Assembly: GCA_964603785.1 (NCBI GenBank)
Contig: CAZRWD010000003.1
Location: forward strand, 143,473 to 207,472
DNA from: CAZRWD01 sp964603785
GTDB taxonomy: Bacteria > Fermentibacterota > Fermentibacteria > Fermentibacterales > Fermentibacteraceae
Direction: 5' to 3'
DNA length: 64,000 nt
Program-made: the position numbers and the translations under genes
In this document: positions 46,227 to 55,116 of the stretch, piece after piece
Numbering within the stretch: position 1 is the first letter of the stretch
How the letters are laid out: each line of letters opens with the position of its first letter
The notes under the pieces: generated by a model
What the model saw: only the letters and a program-made list of their open reading frames with translations
What the model was told of the DNA's origin: nothing
Databases searched by the model: none

Positions 46227-47543
46227 TCAGCGTCCGGCCGAGATCTCGGCATCGGTCAGCTCCGCGGCCCTCGAGAGGGCCTCGGAGGCGGTCATCCTTC
46301 CGTAGAGGGCTATCTCGATAGCCTCGGACAGGAACTCCCTGCCCTCGTACCATGCTGAAGTCTGTGGCTCGAACGAGGCGTAGTCCAGTTGGGCGATGAC
46401 CCCGTCCAGCCCGGGATTGCTCCCGATCCTGCCGAGGGCCTCGGGCTCGAGGAGCGCGCTGCGCACCGCCGGCAGGTATCCGCTGCCCTCGAACCACCTC
46501 GCCTGCTGGCGGGGCTCGAGGAACCACTTGGCGAACTCCCAGGAGGCGGCGACCTCGCGGGGGTCCTCCGAGCGGAAGATCACGACGTTCGTCCCGGCGA
46601 TGAACACCGCCCTCCTGACGTTCCCGGGAAGGGGGGCGACACCCACCGTGAAGGTGGGCAGCCCGCTCTCGGCCTTCCTCCTCATGTCGGCCTCCAGGAA
46701 GGCCAGCGAGGTGACCGAGGCCTCTATCAGCCCGACCCTCCCGGCAGAGAACTGCCGCTGGTGGTCGAACCCGGTGGCGACGTAGGCGGTCCGGTCCTCG
46801 AACACGAGGGTCTGGAGGTACTCCAGCGCACCCACGCCCTCGGGGGAGTCGAAGGCCACGGAGCCGCCGCCCGGAGCGAGAAGGGAGCCCCCGTTCTGGG
46901 CGAGCAGGCACTCGAAGGTCCATACGCTGCTGGTGAAGGCGGTGCCCCACCTGTCGCCCTCGTCCTGCAGGTCTCCGTCAGCGTTGGAGTCGAAGGCCAG
47001 GTCGCGGAGGAGCTGCCGGTGCCCGTCCCAGGTGGTGGCGGGTTCGAGGCCCAGGCTGTCGAAGAGCTCGGTGTTGTAGTAGATGAGCGGGACGCTCTTG
47101 TTGAAGGGCAGGCTGTATATGCGGTCTCCGAAGGTGTTGTCCTCCCTGAAGACCTCGTAGACGTCCGGCCACAGCCTTTCGGTGAAGTCGGGGTCGAGCG
47201 CCATCAGGGAGTCCATCGGCACTATGGCTCCGCCCCGGACGAGCTGCGCGGTCCAGGTCTCGTAGGCCTGGGCCATCGACGGCGGCTCGCCGGCCATGAC
47301 GCTCGCCATGATCTTCTGGCTGAGGGCCCTGTAGTTGCCCATGGTCACGGGGACGACCTCGATGCCTGGGTGGGTCTCGTTGAACTCCGCGATCAGCGTG
47401 TCCTCGAGGACGTCGCCCAGGGGGCCGCCCATGGCGTGCCAGAACACCACCCGGACATCGCCGGGGGCCGATCCCGGCGCGCCGCAGGATGATGTGCAGG
47501 CTGCGACGGCCATGGCTGTCAGGACGGCGGGAAGGTTCCTCAG
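46227..47543 (-). CDS. ABC-type sugar-binding lipoprotein (UgpB-like), orphan
   Basis: 438 residues if translation begins at a CTG at 47543, which yields the lipoprotein signal LRNLPAVLTAMAVAAC with the lipobox AVAAC and has GGGGGG 7 bases upstream; the ATG at 47513 alone would leave only five residues before the cysteine and no signal helix. The mature protein has the family features DVRVVFWHAMGGPLGDVLEDTLIAEFNETHPGIEVVPV and IYSLPFNKSVPLIYYNTELFDSLGL, and the hinge regions of extracellular binding proteins for sugars or glycerol-3-phosphate. No permease or ATPase is nearby. Confidence 0.85.
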   Translation of the reverse strand: MRNLPAVLTAMAVAACTSSCGAPGSAPGDVRVVFWHAMGGPLGDVLEDTLIAEFNETHPGIEVVPVTMGNYRALSQKIMASVMAGEPPSMAQAYETWTAQLVRGGAIVPMDSLMALDPDFTERLWPDVYEVFREDNTFGDRIYSLPFNKSVPLIYYNTELFDSLGLEPATTWDGHRQLLRDLAFDSNADGDLQDEGDRWGTAFTSSVWTFECLLAQNGGSLLAPGGGSVAFDSPEGVGALEYLQTLVFEDRTAYVATGFDHQRQFSAGRVGLIEASVTSLAFLEADMRRKAESGLPTFTVGVAPLPGNVRRAVFIAGTNVVIFRSEDPREVAASWEFAKWFLEPRQQARWFEGSGYLPAVRSALLEPEALGRIGSNPGLDGVIAQLDYASFEPQTSAWYEGREFLSEAIEIALYGRMTASEALSRAAELTDAEISAGR

Positions 47544-47640
47544 CTGTCATCCCCCCTGCGAGTGTCGAACGGGGAATATAGACGAGGGGAGGGGCGGCGG
47601 GCAGCGCCCGTAGCCGGGTCCGGGAAGGCCCGGCCGGGGA

Positions 47641-47919
47641 TTACCTGCAGCAGCAGCCGCCCGGGCAGGAACCGGCGCCCGGTTCGTCGGAGGACGGCTT
47701 GGAGGCCTCGCAGGAGCCACCCTCCGCCGGGCAGGAGCCCTTGCGGTAGTCGGTCGAATAGAAGCCCGCGCCCTTGAAGATGAAGCCGGCGCCGACCCCT
47801 ATGAGCCTGCGAACCCCTCCCCCGCACTTCGGGCAGGTCCTGGCGGGCTCGTCCGTCATGCTCTGGAAGAGCTCGAATCTATGGCCGCAGCTGTCGCACT
47901 CGTAATCGTAGGTGGGCAT
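47641..47919 (-). CDS. FmdB-family zinc-ribbon protein
   Basis: 92 residues from the ATG at 47919, which has GGAGG five bases upstream. The start MPTYDYECDSCGHRFELFQSM and the second pair CPKCGGGVRRLIG form the C-x2-C...C-x2-C zinc ribbon of FmdB-like regulators. GAGFIFKGAGFYSTDYRKG follows, also typical. The C-terminal tail is unusually cysteine-rich (CPAEGGSCEAS...GSCPGGCCCR). Function in most members is unknown. Confidence 0.85.
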   Translation of the reverse strand: MPTYDYECDSCGHRFELFQSMTDEPARTCPKCGGGVRRLIGVGAGFIFKGAGFYSTDYRKGSCPAEGGSCEASKPSSDEPGAGSCPGGCCCR

Positions 47920-48107
47920 CTCAGCCTCCGTCATGCCGGGGGTGCGCTCACCCTCCGGTCGTTTGCCGAACTGAGTCTCCGCAGGTTACAAGTGCATATT
48001 TCTTGCCACTTTGCGCCCGTCCGTCAAGCCTTGTGCGGCAACGGGCTGTACCGTCGGGCACTCCGGCGGGGGGCCGCAGGGTGCCCCGGTGGCGCGTTCC
48101 GCCGCCT

Positions 48108-49094
48108 CTACCCGACCACGTCCCTCGGCCGCAGCCCCTCGTGGATGGCCGCGGCCAGCCCGGCCAGGATGATCGGCAGGAACTGCGACGCGTGGAACAC
48201 CAGGGCGAGGGCTCCGGCCTCGGCCGGCGACAGGGAGGAGACCGCCGGAAGGACCACCGCCAGGGCGGCATGCACCGTGCCGGTTCCCGCCGGGGTGGGG
48301 ATAAGCATCCCGAAGGCCGCCAGGATCAGGACGAGAGCCGGGTAGAACCACTCGAAGCCCAGGGACAGGGCCATGAAGGCCGGGGCCACGGAAAGCGCCA
48401 GGCAGAACCAGACGAGCAGCGACATGAGGGCCACCGAGAGGAGCTCGCGGACGCTCCTGAGGATCTCCAGCCCGTCGGCGAAAGAGAGCAGGGCCCTCTC
48501 CAGGAGGGCTGCAGGTCTCGCCAGGCCCGCGAGCCTGAACGGCATCGAGGCGAGCGCGCATGCCCGGGCGCGCCATATGCGCAGGGCGACGAGGAAAAGG
48601 AGGACCAGGACATAGCCTGCGCCTGCCAGGATCAGACCGGTTCTGACCGGGACCGCCAGCCTGTCCCACAGGCCGAACACGGCCACGAGGCTCATCGCCG
48701 TGAGCGTGAGTCCGTCGAACAGGCGGGCGAGGACGACCGTGGCGAGCGAGGAGGCCCTCGGGACGCCCGTGCGCCTCGACAGGAGCAGTGCCCTCACGAA
48801 CTCCCCCACCCTGGCCGGGAGTATCGAGTTCACCATGAAGCCCGCCAGCAGGGGCGGTGCGGCGGCCGCGAAGGGTACTGGCCGGAGCGGTGCGAGCAGG
48901 AGCCTCCACCTGACTATCCTGAAGACGTAGCTCAGCGCGAGCGGGGGCAGCACCAGGAGGAGCAGGGCCCAGCGGGCGCCCGAGAGAGTGCTGCGGAGTC
49001 CGTCCAGATCGAGGCTCCTGTAGGTGAGCCACATGGCCGCGACCGCGATGGCCACGCCGAGGGCCAGCTGGAGCACGAGCCGGGATCTGCTCAC
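48108..49094 (-). CDS. UPF0104/lysylphosphatidylglycerol-synthase-TM-like membrane protein
   Basis: 328 residues from the GTG at 49094, with GGAGG four bases upstream and a GTGA overlap with the isomerase gene. About eight membrane helices. The family signatures SYVFRIVRWRLLLAPL and FMVNSILPARVGEFVRALLLSRRTGVPRASSLATVVLARLFDGLTL are intact, as is PTPAGTGTVHAALAVVL. Relatives include AglD and the TM part of MprF; a lipid or lipid-linked-sugar flippase role is often proposed. Its place after gmhA/rmlD-like genes supports envelope polysaccharide work. Confidence 0.85.
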   Translation of the reverse strand: MSRSRLVLQLALGVAIAVAAMWLTYRSLDLDGLRSTLSGARWALLLLVLPPLALSYVFRIVRWRLLLAPLRPVPFAAAAPPLLAGFMVNSILPARVGEFVRALLLSRRTGVPRASSLATVVLARLFDGLTLTAMSLVAVFGLWDRLAVPVRTGLILAGAGYVLVLLFLVALRIWRARACALASMPFRLAGLARPAALLERALLSFADGLEILRSVRELLSVALMSLLVWFCLALSVAPAFMALSLGFEWFYPALVLILAAFGMLIPTPAGTGTVHAALAVVLPAVSSLSPAEAGALALVFHASQFLPIILAGLAAAIHEGLRPRDVVG

Positions 49095-49663
49095 CGGGCC
49101 TCCGCCCCCGCCATGGCGGCTTCCACGGCCGCACAGACCGCATGACCCGCGGACATCAGCACCTCCTGCACATGACCGGAAACGCCGGACGGCGCCACGA
49201 CGGCTGCATCGGCCGCCGACGCCAGACCTGCGCCGCCCGCGCCGGTCATGGCGACGACCCTCATCCCCAGCCCACGGGCGGCCCTGACCGCCTCGAGGAC
49301 GTTGGGCGAGGCCCCGCTCGTGCTGATGGCGAAGAGGACGTCTCCCGGCCTGCCCAGGGCGCGGAGCTGTCGCGAGAAGACCTGGTCGAAGGACCAGTCG
49401 TTCGAGATGGCGGTCAGGGCGGCGGGGTTGTCCGACAGGGAGACAGCCCGGAGGGGTTCCCTGTCGCGGAGGAACCTGCCGGTGAACTCGGCGGCGAAGT
49501 GCTGGGAGTCGGCGGCGCTGCCCCCGTTTCCGCAGAAGAACAGGGTCCCGCCCGACCTGAGGCTGGAGACGCAGATATCCGTCACGGGGTCGAGGCAGGC
49601 GGGGTCGAACGCCCGCAGGGCCTCGAGGGTCGATCGAACCCACCTCTCCGCGGCATCACTCAT
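49091..49663 (-). CDS. gmhA: SIS-domain phosphosugar isomerase, GmhA-like
   Basis: 190 residues from the ATG at 49663 (GGAGG seven bases upstream). The motif CGNGGSAADSQHFAAEFTGRF (about residues 43-63) and ISTSGASPNVLEAVRAA, together with SLSDNPAALTAISND, match sedoheptulose-7-phosphate isomerase. This enzyme begins ADP- or GDP-heptose synthesis for lipopolysaccharide or S-layer sugars. Overlaps rmlD by 8 bases. Confidence 0.88.
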   Translation of the reverse strand: MSDAAERWVRSTLEALRAFDPACLDPVTDICVSSLRSGGTLFFCGNGGSAADSQHFAAEFTGRFLRDREPLRAVSLSDNPAALTAISNDWSFDQVFSRQLRALGRPGDVLFAISTSGASPNVLEAVRAARGLGMRVVAMTGAGGAGLASAADAAVVAPSGVSGHVQEVLMSAGHAVCAAVEAAMAGAEAR

Positions 49664-50456
49664 TGGAAGCCCTCCAGCGGCCCAGCGCATCGCAGAGCGC
49701 GGGCGGAACGTAGCCACCGACGGTGGACAGGGCGGAGTAGACCGGTCTCGGGGCGGGCAGCCCGAGCCCGGCCCAGGTCACCGGCTCCGCCTCGCCCCCG
49801 AGGTCGCCCGCCATTTCGACGGCCAGCGAATATGGCGTCACGACCCCCGGATTGACGACATGGAACAGCCCGGACGCCCCGTCGTCCAGCATCCTGAGCA
49901 CCATCCCGACGAGGTCGGGAGCGTAGGTGGCGCAGGCCTCCTGGTCGGTGACCGCCCTGACGGAGCCCTTGCGGAGGCTCCTCGCGATCCAGGGCACGAT
50001 GCCCCTTTCCCCGTGGAAGAGCCAGGATGTCCTGACGACCAGTGACGAGGGTCTTGCCAGGACGGCCTCCTCCCCGGCGAGCTTGCTCCGTGCATAGGCG
50101 TTCGCAGGCGAGACGGGGTCGGTCTCGACCCAGGGGCGGGAGGACGGACCGGTGAATACATGGTCGGTGCTGAAGGTGACCAGGACCCGGGCGGCGTCGG
50201 CCAGCTCGGCGGGGACCTCGGCATGAAGCCTGCGGGCCCGGCCGGGGTGGGTCTCGCAGAAGTCCACGTCGGTCAGGGCCGCGCAGTTCAGGACGATCTC
50301 CGCCCCGCTCGAGGCCACCAGGCGTGCAGCCGTTCCGGGCACCGCGAGATCGACCTCGGGCAGGTCGGCTCCCACGGCGCGGTCGCCCAGCCTGTTCATG
50401 AAGAGCCCGCCAAGGAGCCCCCTGCATCCGGTCACCAGGATCCCGGGGAGCTTCAT
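49656..50456 (-). CDS. rmlD: dTDP-4-dehydrorhamnose reductase (RmlD-like)
   Basis: 266 residues from the ATG at 50456, overlapping the upstream stop (ATGA). The NAD(P)-binding start ILVTGCRGLLGGLFMNRL, the family run IVLNCAALTDVDFCETHP, STDHVFTG, and the catalytic Y-x3-K as AYARSKLAGEEAVL (tyrosine in NAYARSK) are present. It catalyses the last step of dTDP-L-rhamnose synthesis; other Rml genes are not here, so another 4-keto sugar is possible. Confidence 0.85.
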   Translation of the reverse strand: MKLPGILVTGCRGLLGGLFMNRLGDRAVGADLPEVDLAVPGTAARLVASSGAEIVLNCAALTDVDFCETHPGRARRLHAEVPAELADAARVLVTFSTDHVFTGPSSRPWVETDPVSPANAYARSKLAGEEAVLARPSSLVVRTSWLFHGERGIVPWIARSLRKGSVRAVTDQEACATYAPDLVGMVLRMLDDGASGLFHVVNPGVVTPYSLAVEMAGDLGGEAEPVTWAGLGLPAPRPVYSALSTVGGYVPPALCDALGRWRASNE

Positions 50457-51199
50457 CCCCGCCCCTCCGCCGTCTTCGGGTCGGCGTTCCCGAGGACCAG
50501 CGCGGGGTTGATCGAGACCATCCTCGCCCAGCTCTCGTCTCCGCACGCCCCGGCGACCTCGTCGCGCAGGGAGGAGAGGGAGGGATCTCCCCTGTGATGG
50601 CAGTCGCTCGCGAGGATCCTGCACAGACCTCTCCGGATGATCTCGATGGCGGCGTCGCGGGTGTCGCGCGACCCACGCACGAGGCTGCGCCCGCTCACCT
50701 GTCCCCACACGCCGAGTCCGGCCAGCGCCTCCAGCCTTCCCGGCTTCTCCCGGCACCATCCGTACCTCTCCGGGTGCGCCAGGACTACGCCCCTCACCCT
50801 GCCGGCGAGGGATGCGAGCCGCATCCGCGCGAGCAGCCAGGGCGTGGTCGGGGGGAGTTCGGCAAGCACCCAGTCGGTTCCCGGATAACGCTGTATCCCG
50901 GCCGCCGCCGAGGCCGACGGCATCCTGTCCAGCATCACCTCCGCCCCGCAGAGCAGCCTGAAGCCGTCGGGGAGGATCCTGCCGGCGAGGCTCACGAACT
51001 CCGCGATGCGCCTCTCCCGCCCGACCGGTGCGCGCCCGTGCCCCGTGAGCGATGCGTGGGGCGTGGCGGCGACCACGGCAGGGGGTTCGGTGGTGCGCAC
51101 GAAGTCGGCCAGCAGGTCGGAGGTCTCCTCCCAGCCCGAAGGCCCGTCGTCCACCCCGGGCACAAGGTGGGCATGCAGATCCGTCAGCCGCATCGTCAT
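50453..51199 (-). CDS. PHP-domain phosphatase, CpsB/YwqE-like
   Basis: 248 residues from the ATG at 51199 (GGAGG at 5 bases; another ATG two codons on is too far). The metal-binding start LTDLHAHLVPGVDDGPSGWEETSDLL (HxH and DDG), then AATPHASL, the VLAELPPTTP region, VVLAHPERYGW and ILASDCHHRGDPS match the CpsB/CapC group of manganese-dependent tyrosine phosphatases, which regulate surface polysaccharide export. Fits the sugar genes downstream. Confidence 0.85.
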   Translation of the reverse strand: MTMRLTDLHAHLVPGVDDGPSGWEETSDLLADFVRTTEPPAVVAATPHASLTGHGRAPVGRERRIAEFVSLAGRILPDGFRLLCGAEVMLDRMPSASAAAGIQRYPGTDWVLAELPPTTPWLLARMRLASLAGRVRGVVLAHPERYGWCREKPGRLEALAGLGVWGQVSGRSLVRGSRDTRDAAIEIIRRGLCRILASDCHHRGDPSLSSLRDEVAGACGDESWARMVSINPALVLGNADPKTAEGRG

Positions 51200-51257
51200 C
51201 AGGTCCTCCGGAGGATGATGCGTGCCGATGATAACCCTCCCGGGGCCGGGGGGGCCA

Positions 51258-51875
51258 TCAGTCGTCTCCGTCACGGGGCGGACACCCGGGAAAGGGCTTC
51301 TGGGGCAGGAGGACGAGGTCGGCGGCGGATCCGGGGCGGGCCCGCACCCTGACGGTGACCGATGGAGCCCCGGGGCTCCCGAACGGCTGTATCTCGAACG
51401 GAGACAGGCCGTATGCAGCGCATCCGGCCAGGAGGGCTCCGAGCGCCGCAGGCCTCTGCACGATCCGGAGCTCGCCCCGCTCCGAGAGGAGATGCGCTGC
51501 GGCCCTCAGGAAGAAGGCGGAGGTGAATCCGGCGGAGGCCCTTGCACGGTCCCGTCCCGGATCCGGCGACCTCCGGCATGAGCTGCCGCACATGAACGGA
51601 GGATTAGCCAGGACGATGTCCGCCACGCCGCGCGCCAGCGCGAATGGGACCCTCGCCACGTCGCACGCCACCGGGATAGCGTTCCCGGGGCGCGGGCGGA
51701 CGGACAGCGCCTCGCAGTCCAGGTCCAGGCAGATCCAGGAGCAGTCCGGGGCGCAGCCGGGCGCCATCCTCATCGCCGAGTAGGGTCCGGACCCCAGATC
51801 GGCTATCATGCCGCCGGGGCGGCACTGCATACCCTCGACCAGGGCGGCTGTGTCCGATGTGGGGGGTTGGACCAT
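51258..51875 (-). CDS. SAM-dependent N6-adenine-type methyltransferase (TrmN6-like)
   Basis: 205 residues. SAM motif I reads MIADLGSGPYSAMRMA and the catalytic motif IV is DIVLANPPFMC (NPPF), characteristic of N6-adenine or N5-glutamine methyltransferases. The size and a stretch HLLSERGELRIVQRP match tRNA1(Val) A37 methyltransferase-like proteins, but the fold alone does not fix the target. One base after the lipoprotein gene. Confidence 0.7.
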   Translation of the reverse strand: MVQPPTSDTAALVEGMQCRPGGMIADLGSGPYSAMRMAPGCAPDCSWICLDLDCEALSVRPRPGNAIPVACDVARVPFALARGVADIVLANPPFMCGSSCRRSPDPGRDRARASAGFTSAFFLRAAAHLLSERGELRIVQRPAALGALLAGCAAYGLSPFEIQPFGSPGAPSVTVRVRARPGSAADLVLLPQKPFPGCPPRDGDD

Positions 51876-51876
51876 C

Positions 51877-52497
51877 TCAGCGGTAGGAGGCCTTGACCAC
51901 TCCCCAGGTGTACATGCCCTCGGTGTAGTCGTCGGGCCGGAAATCCTCCCAGAGGCTTATCTTCCAGTAGTTGAAGTCGTCCTCCACCAGTGTGATCTTC
52001 GCCTGCCCCAGCGCGGGGTCGCCCCACTCGGCATAGCCGCTTCCGGCCACGACCATGCTGTAGTTCCGCCAGATCACCGCGCTGTCGGTGGGGGCCGGAG
52101 GATCGGGATGCTCGGGATCCAGGGAGAAGGCGACCGAGAGGAGGCTCTCCGCGGGCAGCCCGGAGCCCTGGACCGAGGCGAAGATGTTGCCGACAGTGTT
52201 CTGCTCGGAGGTCCAGTCCCAGTCGTCGAAGGAGAAGGTTCCGCCGTACTCCGCGGTGTCCGCCGGATCCGCCAGGAAGACGAACGAGGTGTCCATGCAC
52301 TCCATGTAGAGGCCTATGCTGCGGGCCTCGAGCGCGCCGTCCATGTTCAGCATGACCCTGGAGGGTGTCGTGGGGGGCTGCCAGTAGGTCTGGCCCCCAC
52401 CAGGCTGCTCCGGCTCCCTGGGCTCGAAGAGCGAGCACCCCGTGGCCAGGATCCCCAGGAAGGCGGCGGTCGCGAGGCTCCTGATCTCAGAACACAT
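51877..52497 (-). CDS. Hypothetical lipoprotein
   Basis: 206 residues. Signal and lipobox LATAAFLGILATGCS (cysteine about residue 21), then a P/E/Q-rich spacer. The folded part has NMDGALEARSIGLYMECMDTSFVFLADPADTAEYGGTFSFDDWDW and ends DYTEGMYTWGVVKASYR, resembling small NTF2-like lipoproteins of FCB bacteria. The start overlaps the end of the barrel gene by 11 bases, so both may work together in the outer membrane. Confidence 0.7.
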   Translation of the reverse strand: MCSEIRSLATAAFLGILATGCSLFEPREPEQPGGGQTYWQPPTTPSRVMLNMDGALEARSIGLYMECMDTSFVFLADPADTAEYGGTFSFDDWDWTSEQNTVGNIFASVQGSGLPAESLLSVAFSLDPEHPDPPAPTDSAVIWRNYSMVVAGSGYAEWGDPALGQAKITLVEDDFNYWKISLWEDFRPDDYTEGMYTWGVVKASYR

Positions 52498-54307
52498 AGT
52501 TGAACCCCACCGAGGCGTTCCAGTATCCGGGACGGTCGTTCGAGAACATTGTCCTGGTGATGTTCACCGTGAGGGTGCCCTCCCCGATGCCCATCCTGCT
52601 CCGAAGACCCAGGTGGTGGAGGTGCTCCTCGAGCGGGGGGGCCGAGGAGGCGAGGAAGCTGCGCTTCGAATACTCGTAGGAGTAGCTGGGGGTGACCCCC
52701 ACGCTCCTGCCGATGTGGAATCCGGTGTTGAGCGTGACCGTGTTGTTGATGCTCTCCTCGGAGCGGCTGAAGAGGCCTCCGTCGAAGCTGCCCTGGTCCT
52801 GCACCCGCAGCCTGTGGCCGATGCCCAGCGTGGTGGAGTCCGGGGACATCCGCTGGAGGCTGATGCTGGAGTCCACCCTCCGGAACAGGAGGTCGCTGCC
52901 CGTCCCGGTCGATGCGGGGAACCTGAAGGTCGTGTAGTCGGCGCTCAGCTTCACCGAATGCTCGATGTCCCAGCCTCCGCCGAGGTCGTACTCGTACCCC
53001 GGGGTGAAGCTGTAGGTCGACGAGCTCTTGCTGTTCCCCGAGAGCTCGGACTTGAGGTAGACCGTCTCGAGGTTCTGTCCCTGGATGCTGGAGAGGAGCG
53101 TGAGCCGCGGTCCCACCGGGACCTCGACGTCGAGGGAGAGGACCTCCCTCAGCTCGTCCCTGTCGCTGTTGTCCTCGTAGAGGCTGTCGCCGGGGCCGGG
53201 CCAGGAGCCCATCGTGTCGTATGTGTAGAGCTCGATGCTCCTCTGGAACACGAGCCGGGAGGCTCCCGGCATGTATGTGACGGTCGAGCTGAAGTACCGG
53301 TCGTCGGTGAGGTCGTACACGTCGAAGAGGTCCGAAGTGCCGTAGGCCGTCCTCTTCCTGTCGTTCCTGTCGATGCTCCTCGACAGCTGGAACTCGGACA
53401 CGAGATTCCCGGTCATCTGCCACCGCAGGTGCCCGCCCATGGTCCTCATCCTGCCCAGCCTGTCCCTCGGGTCTCCCTGGCCGAGCGTGTCGGCCTCGTT
53501 CTCCCAGTACCTCTTGTCCCAGTTCCAGCCGGTGGAGAGCTGCATGGACACGTCATCGAACAGGGGAGGGAGGGTCAGGACGACGTTGTGGCTCCAGTTC
53601 TGTTCGCGGTGGCTGTAGTTCGAGTCGCTGAAGGTCGTGAACATCCTCGCGGCCGAGGCCTGGACGCCCAGCGAACCGCCCTCGAAGAGCCCGGGGAAGG
53701 AATAGTTGACCCTGGCCGTCAGGTTGTCCCTGCCGTTGTCCGTCTGCCTGCCGAGGGTCCTGTCCTCGCCGAAGGTCAGGCTGGTGCTCAGGCGCTGGAA
53801 CAGGGGCTTCTGGAAGGTCACTCCCACGGTGCGGACACCCCCCTCGTCGTGGCCCCTGATGGTGGAGTCGCCCGACACGTTCTCGTAGTCGAGGTAGTGC
53901 GAGCCCAGGCTCATGGAGACCGATGCCCAGTCGAGGGGGGTGTAGCGTATCTCCCCGGCCGTGGTGTTGTTGAGCTGGTCCTGGATCAGCTCCCCGAACC
54001 TGTCCTCCCTCATGATGCTGCGCGAGATGCTCGTCGCCAGCTCGATCCTCCCGGTCGGGCGCCAGCTCACCCATGCCCGGCCCGTCCTGTTCTCCAGGAA
54101 CCTGTCGAGGTCGATGCTGCGGTCGGCCCTGAACGAGGCGTCGAGGTTGATGCTCACGGTCCGGGACAGGTTCTCGACGAAGGAGAAGGTGTTGGTGAGA
54201 GCGCTCGTCTCCTTGTACTGGTCCAGCGACATGCCGTAGCCCAGGTCGTACGCCGAGGCGGGCAGGACCATCGCCAGCAGGGGGAGGGCGAGCCGCAGGT
54301 GTCTCAT
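52487..54307 (-). CDS. Outer-membrane beta-barrel protein, unknown function
   Basis: 606 residues. Signal peptide MRHLRLALPLLAMVLPASA. The rest is a long run of amphipathic strands (for example RTVSINLDASFRADRSIDLDRFLENRTG, TLTFGEDRTLGRQ-like repeats, HSVKLSADYTTFRF) ending WNASVGFNYVF, with phenylalanine last as needed for Bam insertion. It lacks a plug, so it is not a TonB receptor. ATG overlaps the ksgA stop. Confidence 0.7.
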   Translation of the reverse strand: MRHLRLALPLLAMVLPASAYDLGYGMSLDQYKETSALTNTFSFVENLSRTVSINLDASFRADRSIDLDRFLENRTGRAWVSWRPTGRIELATSISRSIMREDRFGELIQDQLNNTTAGEIRYTPLDWASVSMSLGSHYLDYENVSGDSTIRGHDEGGVRTVGVTFQKPLFQRLSTSLTFGEDRTLGRQTDNGRDNLTARVNYSFPGLFEGGSLGVQASAARMFTTFSDSNYSHREQNWSHNVVLTLPPLFDDVSMQLSTGWNWDKRYWENEADTLGQGDPRDRLGRMRTMGGHLRWQMTGNLVSEFQLSRSIDRNDRKRTAYGTSDLFDVYDLTDDRYFSSTVTYMPGASRLVFQRSIELYTYDTMGSWPGPGDSLYEDNSDRDELREVLSLDVEVPVGPRLTLLSSIQGQNLETVYLKSELSGNSKSSSTYSFTPGYEYDLGGGWDIEHSVKLSADYTTFRFPASTGTGSDLLFRRVDSSISLQRMSPDSTTLGIGHRLRVQDQGSFDGGLFSRSEESINNTVTLNTGFHIGRSVGVTPSYSYEYSKRSFLASSAPPLEEHLHHLGLRSRMGIGEGTLTVNITRTMFSNDRPGYWNASVGFNYVF

Positions 54308-55116
54308 CGCACGGTCAACTCCGCAATCCGGACGAAGCCCTCGGGGGGGATCCTCTCCGCCCTCTCGGTGCTATCTATACCCGCGTCCCGCAGCACGGCG
54401 CCAGCCCCCGGACGCCCGACCAGGTCGGAGAGGTTGTTCAGTATCGTCTTCCTCCTCTTCGAGAAGCCGGCGGCGACAACCCTCCTGAACTGGGGCAGCA
54501 GCTCCGCGGGGACGAGCGGGGCATCCCTCCTGTCGAGAACGAGTACCCTCGAGCGGACGGCCGGTTCCGGATGGAAGTCCCCGGGCTCCGCTTCCAGGAG
54601 GGGTCTGGGCGTGAAGTGGGGCCAGAGCCCCAGGGTGAGGCGCCCGTATGCCTTCCCGCCGGGGGAGGCCGCTATCCGTTCCGCGACCTCGGCCTGGAGC
54701 ATGACGACGGCCCTGCGCACCTGGGAGAATGCCGGCTCGACCAGCCGCATGACCGATGGTGAGGAGATGCTGTAGGGAAGGTTCGAGGCCACGCAGGTGA
54801 ACGGGCTTCCGGGCAGCAGCCGGGGATCGGTCCTCAGGAAGTCTCCCCTCACCACGACCAGCCCCCTCGCGGAGAGCGTCCTCCCCAGATGCCCGGCGAG
54901 CCGCTCGGAGATCTCCACGGCGGTCACCGACTCGCAGGTCTCGAGCAGGCGGACCGTCAGCGCGCCCAGCCCGGGCCCGATCTCGAGGGTCGGGCCGCTG
55001 CATTCGCCCGCCATCCTAGCGGCGAGCCGGTCGTTGACGAGGAAGCTCTGCCCCAGCCTCCTGTCGGGAGTTACTCCCAGCTCCGAGAGAAGCCTGGAGA
55101 CCTCGGACGCCCTCAC
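54304..55116 (-). CDS. ksgA: 16S rRNA (adenine1518/1519-N6)-dimethyltransferase
   Basis: 270 residues from the GTG at 55116, in a GTGA overlap with the fusion gene upstream. The family opening RRLGQSFLVNDRLAARM, motif I LEIGPGLGALTVRLLE, and catalytic motif IV SNLPYSISSPSVMRL are intact, as is the C-terminal KRRKTILNNL. It dimethylates two adjacent adenines near the 3' end of 16S rRNA during ribosome assembly. Confidence 0.93.
   Translation of the reverse strand: MRASEVSRLLSELGVTPDRRLGQSFLVNDRLAARMAGECSGPTLEIGPGLGALTVRLLETCESVTAVEISERLAGHLGRTLSARGLVVVRGDFLRTDPRLLPGSPFTCVASNLPYSISSPSVMRLVEPAFSQVRRAVVMLQAEVAERIAASPGGKAYGRLTLGLWPHFTPRPLLEAEPGDFHPEPAVRSRVLVLDRRDAPLVPAELLPQFRRVVAAGFSKRRKTILNNLSDLVGRPGAGAVLRDAGIDSTERAERIPPEGFVRIAELTVR

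Noticed and set aside
47920..48107. Gene or promoter in the 188-base gap before fmdB
   Set aside because: A TTGACG is present, but the nearest -10-like TATGCA is 22 bases away; no ORF with a ribosome site was found.
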